Positions 1 to 8,567 of a stretch of DNA of 12,500 bases are shown one piece after another (the first letter of the stretch is position 1; the number at the start of each line of letters is the position of its first letter). The notes under the pieces are model-generated. The model had not been told where the DNA came from, made no database searches, and saw nothing but the letters and a program-made list of their open reading frames with translations. The DNA comes from Trachelipus rathkii. Its lineage: Eukaryota; Arthropoda; Malacostraca; Isopoda; Trachelipodidae. Made by a program: the position numbers and the translations under genes. The stretch spans positions 25,001 through 37,500 of the forward strand of contig JABUQX010095273.1 in assembly GCA_015478945.1 (NCBI GenBank), read 5' to 3'.

Positions 1-167
1 ATACGCAACTAATTCTGTCCACTTTAATTGTCCTTATTATTATATGTACATCTATGTCTGTTACTAGGTGAGGATAGTGGCTCATATAAAGCTCACTTTC
101 TCCGTATAACTTTATCATTGTGTTATCGCTCAGTGTAGAGGTGAGTGGTCAGACTACGGAGTATCAA

Positions 168-189
168 GGGAGTGCACTCTCTCTCTCTC
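168..189. repeat. palindrome GAGTGCACTC running into a (CT)n tract
   Basis: A perfect 10-bp palindrome (170-179) overlaps a run of alternating C and T from 177 to 189, about six and a half CT units. With one G·T pair the self-complementarity extends to 168-181. It is the clearest non-AT microsatellite in the window. No function is implied. Confidence 0.75.
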
Positions 190-791
190 GATATGAATTT
201 GTTAAGGAGATACTTTTGATTTCGTGAGTCTGCTGCGAGCTTGTCAATAAGAACACATTGCACTACTTGCTTTTAGGCGGTAAACTGTGTGTCGAGGAAT
301 TTTTTCACTGAACATGTCCGCATTAAATATTCTTTACGCAATCTTATCTCTATGGCTGCACAGATTATTTTTGCATAAGCACACTGCCACATTTCTATAT
401 ATTGGCGCAGGTTCCGAAAAGAAATATTAGGTTACAGTGGCAGAGAGCTCTGATCACTTATGATATACTTTAATTCCTGTGATGCTACTCTAGTCATTTT
501 TTCGTCCTCCTATAATCCTCAGATTTTTGTTATATAAACACACGTTTTTCTTGCTACTATCTATATATCTTCTTTTCTTAGATTTAAATAATTTCATAAT
601 CAAATTAATGGAACCTCGTATACCACTCACATATTTTCTTTCCGATGCGCCCAGTATTGGCTTTTGGCGCCGACAGTAAACCTCTAACTTGTCCATCCAT
701 AACTCCGGTCTTGACTCTTTTCAATATCGATAATACTCGCTAGATTTACATGGTTTTCCCGCCCTTCTATAGTTCACAACTCAATGCTTTT

Positions 792-889
792 GTATGTGTG
801 TGACATGTGCGTGAGTAGGCGATGCTCTTTAGACCACATCGCAAAAGAGCATACATTCATGTGGGATATGTGTCCTGTCACGTATGTAT
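792..889. other. nested inverted repeats, possible structured element
   Basis: ATGCTCTTT (822-830) is matched perfectly by AAAGAGCAT (844-852) around a 13-nt loop. A second, overlapping pair, GCGATG (819-824) with CATCGC (837-842), uses part of the same bases, so the two hairpins are mutually exclusive. An outer pair, GTGACA (800-805) with TGTCAC (876-881), can be extended outward to 792 and 889 using several G·T pairs, which would close a roughly 98-nt structure. A single 9-bp inverted repeat is expected by chance in a window this size. The clustering of three is what makes it noteworthy. There is no neighbouring gene or promoter to link it to. Confidence 0.4.
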
Positions 890-1278
890 CACTAGTAGAG
901 TAATGCTAATCAAATTTCCCTCCTTTGGGTATTCCTCCTTCTCTTGCAATACACTTTAGTTCTAGTCTTTTAAGCACTCTCAAATCTGCTCTAAGGATGG
1001 GCTCAATTGTTCGCCAAAGGACGACTACCATTACATCACTTCTTCTCAGTTTTTTTTTGTGCTTCTAGTAAGTATCTGATTGATGTGACCGGCGGGACTT
1101 ATTGTTCTATATCTATCTCTTATCTATGGTATTCTTCTTTTCATTTATGTGACCGTAAAGATTGATCTAATACTCGCATCATGCGTACTTTGCAACTATA
1201 GCATATAACCTCATTAATCTCAATATACAAACTACAGTGTAAACGCACAGATAGAAACTCGAACCGTCGTCTATCCCA

Positions 1279-1315
1279 TTCTGTTCAACTCTTTTCAATT
1301 CTGCTCCAGTCTTTT
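1279..1315. repeat. two-copy 20-bp-period repeat, TTCTGYTCMASTCTTTT
   Basis: Two 17-base units (1279-1295 and 1299-1315) match at 14 of 17 positions with a period of exactly 20 bp. The 12-mer ACTCTTTTCAAT at 1288-1299, overlapping the first unit, also occurs at 714-725. A related TTCTAGTCTTTTA lies near 960. This looks like a small decayed duplication within a pyrimidine-rich stretch. Confidence 0.55.
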
Positions 1316-1723
1316 ACTCTAGAATTTAGGCCTCTCGAATCATCTCTAAACTGTGCTCCCGACTCTCTCCACATTACTTCGAACTTGATTTTGACGAAAG
1401 AATGATTTTACGGAGAGTGGTGGAAGAGTCGTCATCGAGCCAGGAATGTGAAATTTAGTAATTATCGCTTCTAAAAATACCGGAACTTATCTAACAAATA
1501 GACTACTCGGCTTCTCTAGAAAGACAATCTGTCTAAAACTATCCTAGTTGGTTTTGCGACCGGTGTTGCGTTATTCGTGAGATATGTTCCTGGTTTTGAC
1601 ACATAGTATGAACAATCTATTAGTAGCTTAAAACAATATATTATCAAAAAATGTAACTCTATGGAAACTCGTTGAAACATTGTGCTAGTACCAAACGCCG
1701 GGATGTCAGAGGTATGATATGGG

Positions 1724-1779
1724 CCTTCAGGAGTATCTGGAGGCAGTTCTTGTTATAGAACTGCGAGTTCTCTTTTTTT
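1724..1779 (+). terminator. terminator-like tandem hairpins with a T7 tract
   Basis: Two hairpins lie end to end. CCTTCAG (1724-1730) pairs with CTGGAGG (1737-1743) around a 6-nt loop, with one G·T pair. GCAGTTCT (1743-1750) pairs perfectly with AGAACTGC (1757-1764) around TGTTAT. Eight bases later comes a run of seven T (1773-1779). The shape resembles a bacterial intrinsic terminator, or the 3' end of a small RNA ending at an RNA polymerase III T-run. The T-run is further from the stem than in typical intrinsic terminators. No gene is visible upstream, and a search for -35/-10 boxes about 17 bp apart just upstream found none. Structure is seen; function is conjecture. Confidence 0.25.
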
Positions 1780-2570
1780 GCCTTCTACATTTCAGTTGAC
1801 TCACCTCAGAGCTATATACCTAAAGAGGCACGTCTATCATTTCTGACGCTCACTATTGTATCAATTTGAGAGTAGTTTACATGTGCTATCCGATCACTCT
1901 GGGTGGCGTCTTGGGTTGTCACCCGGCTTTTGGATATTTGTCGAGTCAAAGCCTAAAAGACTTATAAACTGTTCCGTACTTCCACTTTCACTTGACCCTC
2001 TATGTTGGTATTTTATCTCTTTTCTGAGGGTTCTAAGTCAACTATAGTTTCTATTCGGCTAAGCTGACTCGGAAGGGAATAATCTCAAGACCAAAATATA
2101 TACTTCGAAAGGCAATAATGTTCTTCAAGTTTTCCTCTTATTGGTTAAAAAAATGCAATTGGCTTACACTTTGTCCGATAAGAACTAAACTTTATTGTTG
2201 GCATGCTTATTACTTAGCAATTCACATGTGGTATATTATGTCGATAAATATGGCGCTGTCAAGTGGGGTTATTTAACTATTTAGTATATATGGCTAATAT
2301 AATGGAGCGCATTAGGTAAATGACATGATTGATCGCGTAAATCACTCCCACAGATTCACAGGTCTCAAAAGAGACACATACATACTCATAGGTCAATAGA
2401 TATCATAAGTGACAAACATTATATTCGTCTCGTCCTATTGGTATAATATATACTGATTCAGAGTTTGGGAAAAAGCATTATGAGTCTACTCATCCTCCTA
2501 TTTTATATTCACGATTTCCAAAGACAACCATATGAATGATATATCAGCTACTGATAATCTAGTCAAATAG

Positions 2571-2591
2571 TTAATTAGAGAGACTAATTGA
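2571..2591. repeat. inverted repeat TTAATTAG-AGAGA-CTAATTGA
   Basis: An 8-bp stem with one G·T pair and a 5-nt loop, 14 bp after the TATCAG-CTA-CTGATA hairpin. In DNA this AT-rich, isolated stems of this size are common, so it is recorded as an observation only. Confidence 0.5.
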
Positions 2592-3376
2592 TATTACATG
2601 TATATATATTATTTCGTATAATGCTCACTATAAAAGTACAAGAAAGCTATAACTATTATCAGATAGAACATATATATATATCAATGGTATGAAATAAGTT
2701 ATGAAAAGTAGTTATAAGGTCAAACTACATTGATAACTTATTTATAAAATTACTTATTCAAAATAAATACGTAGTAATTCGTTATTTAAGTAGCAAACTG
2801 ATCTTATCACAATCAATAAAGATCTTTTCAAATAGAACTCTCACACCGTAGGATCAAAGCGATCTGATCTCTAATGCTAGTTGAAGATAGATAATTTATA
2901 ATAATTATATCTCACAATAGCTCTCACCCTTTTTCTATTTATCTCCATTCAAATGAGTTATAGTAATGAAACTCAGTATAGGTATGTATCAGTAACTATA
3001 GTAAAAAAATCACTTTATCTGTAATTATTCGTCTAATACTCATAATATAATACTATATATATATTATGACCAAAATTGCAATATATACAAGTAATGATTC
3101 TTATATTTTTTATTACCTCGTGTCAATCATGAAAAATTAAGTATGAGGACAGATAATTATTAACAAATGTGGTTGTATACGTAAGATATCTTTGATACAT
3201 GATTTTAAAAATCGTGCATTCATATAAATATATTAGTTTATTAGGTTCAAGACCTACGATATAGGATGACCTATCAGTTTATCTGCATGGCGTTAATTTC
3301 GGGATAGTTAAAACAGAATAAATGACAAAGTATTCCACATATGTCTATCAATTTACGAAAATAGACTTCAGAGTAT

Positions 3377-3406
3377 GGATGGGTGCGGTGCATGCTCAAC
3401 CTATCC
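3377..3406. other. hairpin in the GC-richest island of the left shoulder
   Basis: GGATGGGT (3377-3384) pairs with ACCTATCC (3399-3406) with one G·T pair, enclosing a 14-nt loop that contains the palindrome GCATGC. The surrounding 50 bp (3371-3420) are about half G+C inside DNA averaging about 25%, so the patch stands out. It overlaps a 62-codon minus-strand frame but shows no coding evidence. It could be a structured RNA fragment or a relic of inserted DNA. Confidence 0.45.
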
Positions 3407-3684
3407 TGGTTCAGACTGCTATTTGAAATATGCGATGTTAATTGAATGGAAAAAACACTCATTACCCTGAATGTTTAAATAAGACTCTATTTACATAAAT
3501 TGTATATTATTACTATAAATTATGGTTATATTTCATTCCTATTTTTACTCACTATGAGCATAAGTTCATTACCTCATCAATAATATAATACGTGAAATGG
3601 AGCGTTTATGACAATGAAACCTATTATAGAAATCAAAATATTCAAAATGGTAGTAGATAATATTTAATTAAGCCATTGACACTC

Positions 3685-3744
3685 ATTGTTATAAACTTAC
3701 GTTATATGGTAATTATTGTTATAAAGAACGTACTGTTAATGTCA
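3685..3744. repeat. tandem 30-bp duplication headed by ATTGTTATAAA
   Basis: The 11-mer ATTGTTATAAA occurs at 3685-3695 and 3715-3725, exactly 30 bp apart, and each copy is followed two or three bases later by ACGT. A third diverged copy, ATTGTTATATAAGAAC, lies at 4662-4677. It matches the second unit's ATTGTTATAAAGAAC except for one inserted base. This suggests an old duplication followed by drift. Confidence 0.55.
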
Positions 3745-4086
3745 TTTAAAAGAATCTATTAATATATAAAAATGTACTCTATTATGAAGTTTCGAGTGTC
3801 ATTCTCTAGAAGATATATGGCTAATTAAATTGACTATGATGCAATTTGCATTTGGAAAAGGTATTTTAAAATATATTACTCTATTTAGAATCTTTTCTTT
3901 ATCAATTTTTACTACTTACTGTCATATATATATCGTAGTATTTTATATATATGTGGATTATTTGATTAGCATTTACTAAAAAACAAAAACTGAGTAATAA
4001 TAATTATCTCTACAGTACCATATAATAAAAGCGTAAAGGAAGTGACCCTTAAATTATCACACATAAGATCAGAAGAAGCTTTCGAT

Positions 4087-4106
4087 AATGTTTACGAATG
4101 TTTACG
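4087..4106. repeat. perfect head-to-tail duplication of AATGTTTACG
   Basis: Two identical 10-bp units abut with no gap (4087-4096, 4097-4106). The final ACGG can pair with CCGT (4113-4116) to form a small hairpin. The simplest explanation is a recent slippage event. Confidence 0.7.
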
Positions 4107-4900
4107 GAGAAGCCGTTAAAATGTGTGGCCATCCAAAAAATAAGAGAGGATCTAACGACAGAAGTGAATGGAAAATTTTAATTTAATTATAATTATTTAG
4201 ATCATCGTTAAATTGTTCTGATTTAAAGAAAACAGATTTTCTAGAATGTTGCGATAAATTTAAAATTTTTCTTTATGTACTGCATTTTGTATATAAAAAT
4301 AAATATATTTACTATTTTAATAGATAATTCTAATACATATTACGTCACAAATTAGTTAATTATTATTAATAATACATTACTATATAGTGAAAGGTAGGGT
4401 TATTACCAATATATACAAAAGAAGAGTAAATATTTAGAGTGATGACAATGAATTAAATGAGTTACTATAGATATACTAATAGTATGATACTTAAATAATT
4501 GATATATACCAAATCATTGATCTTTAAAATAAAATAAAGGTAACATTCATCTAAATTAGTGATTGCAATTTGATCAAGTGTTTATCCGGATTACGTGGTA
4601 AATGTTATTATGGCATAACTACTATCTGTTAATCCAGTAGTGTAGATAAAATTCTTTCTCTATTGTTATATAAGAACCGATAAATCATATTTGAGATAAT
4701 AAAAGAGTATTGTGAAAGTTTTAAAATGAATATTAGCTATGAATATTAAAATTGAGAAAAATAAGAACTTAATTAGGTTTTTCCACTATCTGTGAAAACG
4801 TAAGTGTAATATATTACGATGAAACATAATTAATTATTTAATTACCAATACATAAATAAGGTACGTATTATCAAATTCATTATAATAATTACGATTTTCG

Positions 4901-5208
4901 CTATATTATTATATATTATATTATTATTATTTATTATTATTATATTATTATAATTATATTATTAATTTATTATTATGTAATTTATATAATTATTTATTAT
5001 TCTTTATTATTTCATTATATATATAATTTAATTTATTTATATATTATTATCATTTATAATCATTATTATTATTATATTATTATTATTATTTCATTCTTAT
5101 TCAATATTAGTATAATTTATTATCTAGTTTATTAATATATATTAAAAATTATTATTATGATTTAAATGTTATTTTTATATCTATTATATAATTATATATA
5201 TATATTAA
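4901..5208. repeat. TTA-rich degenerate triplet tract (T-rich plus strand)
   Basis: About 300 bp dominated by irregular TTA/ATT/TAT triplets. In 5041-5100 I count about 36 T and 20 A, with very few G or C. It is not a perfect microsatellite: units are interrupted by TTTA and ATATA. It begins sharply after a normal stretch ending near 4900. It forms a mirror partner to the A-rich tract that starts near 5435 and resembles the tract at 9781-10150. Confidence 0.7.
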
Positions 5209-5434
5209 TGGTATATTATGTCGTAGTCGAAATTTTGATCATTAATCTATGTTGCAGAAGAACCATCAATTTATGTATATATTATAGACTACCTACTGCT
5301 GTTGAGACATATTATTCCATCCACCTAATAATATAACTTTAATAATGCTAAAATATTATCACATGAAACCATACCCTTGTATGCTTTACGGTTACACAAT
5401 AAAATAGTATAATAATTTGAGCTCTCTATACTAA
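5209..5434. other. non-repetitive joint between T-rich and A-rich tracts
   Basis: About 225 bp of ordinary AT-rich sequence, including the stretch around 5221-5330, where the strand skew changes sign. I see no gene here. It ends with the hexamer GAGCTC (5419-5424) and TACTAAC (5429-5435). The latter is the yeast-type intron branch-site string but has no intron context. Confidence 0.5.
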
Positions 5435-6050
5435 CATAAGAATAGATACATAATAGAAAAACTCAATGAATTATACAATAATAATAATAATAAAGAAATA
5501 AATCCATAATAATACACTATGAATTTCAAAGTGAGACGAGATGATGAGAGAGGTAAAATAAATTTACATAAGAGTATAAATAGTAGCACATTAAAAATAA
5601 TAATCAGTACATAACATAGCACGAAGGAGAGTTATCATACTATACATCATCATATATTTATAATAATAAAACACAATAGAATAAAATTTAATCACACTAA
5701 TAAAGAAATAATAAATGATTAGGTAAATAGAGAAGGTAATATAATAAAATAAGGAATAAGTGCACGTGATACAGTACAAATTAATGAGACATTAATACAA
5801 ATCAAGAATGAATAAATAAGAGAATAATACTATACTAAATAAAGAATGTATGACTGAGTAGATTATTAGTATTATATTATTTAATATTGAAGATAAAAAT
5901 CAATTAACATATTAAATGTATTTATGATATTAATATTAACAATATCCCTAAAATTATAACTTAACTATCATATTATCAGAAGTGTACTTAATTATAAATT
6001 AAATAAATAACACGAACAAAAATCATAAAAATATAAATTATCACTATTAT
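5435..6050. repeat. TAA-rich, A-skewed tract
   Basis: The plus strand is A-rich, with repeated AAT/TAA triplets. In 5461-5520 I count about 34 A and 17 T. Two overlapping minus-strand open frames of 62-63 codons (5431-5622 and 5591-5779) translate almost wholly to Leu, Ile, Phe and Tyr. That is what A-rich triplet DNA yields when read on the opposite strand, so they are not called as membrane proteins. Internal details are a CACGTG palindrome (5763-5768) and a hairpin, ATTAATG-AGA-CATTAAT (5780-5796). Confidence 0.65.
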
Positions 6051-6090
6051 CATCCTGGACCTCTTGGGGACTGAGTTAATTTGTGTGGTA
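6051..6090. other. GC-richer strip at the left edge of the A/T core
   Basis: About 19 of 40 bases are G or C, including TCCTGGACC and TTGGGGACTGAG. It directly adjoins DNA with almost no G or C and has a counterpart at 9106-9155 on the other edge. The two strips share no long sequence; only ACTGAG is common, in opposite orientations. Confidence 0.5.
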
Positions 6091-7508
6091 TTTGATATAT
6101 TTAAATATATATATAAAGTATAATAATAATAATAAATATATAAATAATATAATAATAATTATAATATTATATTAAAATATAATAATATATTATTAATAAA
6201 TATAATAATAATATAATATAAATTATTTAAATTATTAATATTATATATTATATATATATATTTATTATTTATATTATATATATATTTATAATTATATTAT
6301 TATTTATATATTTAATTATATATATTTAATTATATATATTATATATTATATATAATATATATATATTATCATATATATATATATATTAATATATATATTA
6401 ATATAATTATTAATATATATATGTTTAATAATATATATATTTATATATATTATATAATATAGTATAAATATATATATTATATATATAATAATATAATATT
6501 ACTATATATATTAATATATAAGTAATATTAATATATATATAATTAATATTTTTTTTATATAATTATAACAATATATATATATATTATTATTATAAATATT
6601 ATAATTAATATTAATATATATATTAATATATTATATATATATTAATATTAACTATTATATAATATTATAGTATATATTAATATATATATATATATATTAT
6701 ATTATAATATATATTTATATATATATACTAATAAATATATATATATATATTATATATATACTATATCACTATATATTAATATATATATAATATAATATAT
6801 TTTAATATATATAAATGGAATATATTACAGCTTTAACTTATATGTTAAATATAATCGATATATATATCGATTCCCTATGGAAATTTTTTTATATATAATA
6901 TTATATTAATTATATAATATTATATATAATATATATATATTAATATAATATATATATAATTATATATTAATTAAATCATTAATATATTATTATATACTGA
7001 CTAATAATATTATATAATATATTAACATATTTAACGCCACTTGAATATTATATATATTATATAATATATATAAATATATATATATATTAATATGCATGAA
7101 TATTATCGATTTATATCTATAATGTATCTATAAGTATTAATATATTTATATATATATATATATATATTATTGTTAATATATGATTATATCGATCTAGTTA
7201 TAATTATATAATATATAAATTATATATAATATATTAAATATTAATATTAATATAATATATAATATATAATTATAATATATATATATATATACTATATATA
7301 TATTAATATTAAATATTAATATATAGATAATTATATATATATATATAGAATATTTAATTAATCTATAATATATATATATATTTATATATACATATTATAT
7401 TATAATAATAAAATATATATTATATATATATATATAATATATTATAATTATTATATATCAATTATATATATATAATATATATATATTATAATATATATAT
7501 AATATTTG
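6091..7508. repeat. A/T core block A (mostly 95-98% AT)
   Basis: Almost pure A and T. Positions 6119-6369 contain no G or C at all (251 bp), and 6241-6540 contains five in 300. Homopolymers are strikingly rare: from 6119 to 6820 I see one run of five or more (TTTTTTTT at 6549-6556), against roughly 20 expected for random A/T. Instead the sequence is near-alternating TA with slips, with many copies of the palindrome ATATTAATAT (for example starting at 6383, 6395, 6508, 6525, 6608, 6620, 6639, 6674 and 6773). A 21-bp pure TA run lies at 7147-7167. Two small islands interrupt it (6817-6882 and about 7024-7046). There is no coding potential. Known parallels are the centromere cores of Plasmodium, fungal mitochondrial intergenic DNA and heavily mutated fungal repeats; none is proven. 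Confidence 0.75.
6832..6890. other. island of three abutting inverted repeats plus T7
   Basis: Inside the A/T core, TTTAAC-TTATAT-GTTAAA (6832-6849) is followed three bases later by the perfect 20-bp palindrome AATCGATATATATATCGATT (6853-6872). Its last two bases begin TTCC-CTAT-GGAA (6871-6882), and a T7 run follows at 6884-6890. Nearly every base of 6832-6882 therefore sits in an inverted repeat, and the G and C residues fall at paired positions. It could form a cruciform, or three RNA hairpins ending in a U-tract. No protein partner or transcript is evident. Confidence 0.5.
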
Positions 7509-8319
7509 ATTAATTTTCACTAGAAACTGTTCTTAAGATACATATACTAAAATATTATATAAATAATTTTTAGCACTATCACCTTATTATACTTGATATA
7601 TTATTAATAATTCTCTTTATGCTATTAATAAGCTATCATTCATGTTCTTGCTTCCACATCGCCGAATATTTTTTAATTACAATTTATCATTATATTCTAT
7701 TATAGGTCTGTAATAATTAGAAGTTTGTTCAAACTTGATCCTATTTTTTAAGAATTATACTAGTGATATTATTAAATTAAGTACAAAAAACTATAGATGT
7801 TAATATGAATCTTAATTAATAATTAATAAATTAAATAAGGAAAGTATATATTATTCGGCCTACCAATCAAATACCAATATAGTAGAATAAGTTATCAGTG
7901 TACATATTATAAATGAAACTAATATAATCAGTATATAATATATTATTTCTAAAGTGAATATATCAGTATTCATATTTCTCACTCATTATTATGTATTATT
8001 AGTATTATATAATTCATATATTAGTAATATTCAAATATATATATAATATATTATGTTAGGAATGAAATATTTAGATTATTAATATAAGTCTAATAACTAA
8101 TAGTTAATACTAATTAGTATGAAATTATTATGTTTATATTAAAATAAGCATTTTATTATTTATACTCAATATATATATTTAAATTATAGATTAATATATA
8201 TTAATATAATATATCTATTTAATATATATAAATTATATTATATATAATAAAAATAAAATATATTTAAATAATTTGAAAATTATTGCTAAAAAATTTTAAA
8301 GGTTTGCAAAATAAGAACA
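7509..8319. other. spacer between the two A/T core blocks
   Basis: About 0.8 kb at roughly 80-90% AT without a gene, RNA gene or recognisable element. GC is higher in 7509-7900 and falls again towards 8320. It contains a perfect 7-bp inverted repeat, AAGTTTG-TT-CAAACTT (7721-7736), and the palindrome cluster at 8062-8128. The change of texture from TA alternation back to ordinary AT-rich sequence at 7509 is abrupt. Confidence 0.6.
8062..8128. repeat. three end-to-end palindromes flanked by ATGAAAT repeats
   Basis: Three inverted repeats tile 50 bp with no gap. The first is a stem TTAGATT/AATCTAA-like pair (8071-8077 with 8087-8093, one G·T). The second is TAACTA-A-TAGTTA (8094-8106) and the third the perfect 14-mer ATACTAATTAGTAT (8107-8120). 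The direct repeat ATGAAAT occurs on both sides (8062-8068 and 8119-8125, the right copy overlapping the last palindrome by two bases). It resembles a tiny foldback insertion with a target-site duplication, or a multi-site protein-binding or origin element. AT-richness makes chance palindromes common, but their contiguity is unusual. Confidence 0.45.
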
Positions 8320-8362
8320 ACAACCAAATATATATATATAATATTATATTATATTAATATAT

Positions 8363-8394
<32 letters not shown>

Positions 8395-8534
8395 TAATAT
8401 ATATATATAATATATATTTTATTTATAGGCAACTCCACTAACTTTTTACTACTCTACAATACTTATAAATACTCTAATATATATTAATATATTAATAATT
8501 TAAGATATATTATAATATATATATTATTAATAAT

Positions 8535-8567
<33 letters not shown>

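Larger units (their letters stand above)
1..2300. other. gene-free left flank, about 38% GC
   Basis: This is the least AT-biased part of the window (sampled lines run from 28% to 45% GC). Stops are dense in all six frames. The longest possible-start-to-stop frames are 68 codons (minus strand, 490-696) and 63 codons (plus strand, 1856-2047, opening with TTG rather than ATG). Neither encodes a protein I recognise. At this composition the longest chance frame over 2.3 kb is of the same order, so there is no coding signal. No tRNA cloverleaf was found. The region does contain small repeats and hairpins, listed separately. It may be intergenic DNA, introns or UTRs of an unseen gene, or decayed sequence; nothing here decides between them. 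Confidence 0.7.
2301..4900. other. gene-free AT-rich shoulder, about 25% GC
   Basis: GC falls progressively here (sampled lines 25%, then 20%). The longest open frame is 62 codons on the minus strand (3274-3462), with no recognisable product and no convincing ribosome-binding site. No RNA gene was found. The stretch holds scattered short inverted repeats: TATCAG-CTA-CTGATA (2542-2556), GTCTC-AAAA-GAGAC (2362-2375), a near-palindrome at 3198-3216, and a 14-bp A/T palindrome at 4361-4374. It also holds the repeats listed separately. Confidence 0.7.

Noticed and set aside
139..147. Perfect-looking 5' splice donor AG|GTGAGT, with TACTAAC branch-site strings at 5429 and 10246
   Set aside because: No open exon on either side, no matched acceptor at plausible distance, and such short strings are expected. 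The two TACTAAC copies share ATACTAACATAA, but AT-rich 12-mers recur by chance here.
1856..2047. 63-codon plus-strand open frame
   Set aside because: It begins with TTG, has no convincing ribosome-binding site and no recognisable protein, and its length is expected by chance.
3238..3262. tRNA-like T arm around GGTTCAAGACC
   Set aside because: Four of five stem pairs form, but the required acceptor complement and anticodon arm are absent upstream.
3274..3462. 62-codon minus-strand frame over the GC-richer patch
   Set aside because: No recognisable domain, and the AGGG is only two bases from the ATG, too close for a ribosome-binding site. The local GC rise removes stops and explains the open frame.
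5431..5779. Two overlapping minus-strand frames that look like membrane proteins (Leu/Ile/Phe/Tyr-rich)
   Set aside because: The hydrophobic composition follows automatically from reading A-rich TAA/AAT triplet DNA on the opposite strand. The frames are short, overlap in different phases and have no conserved features.
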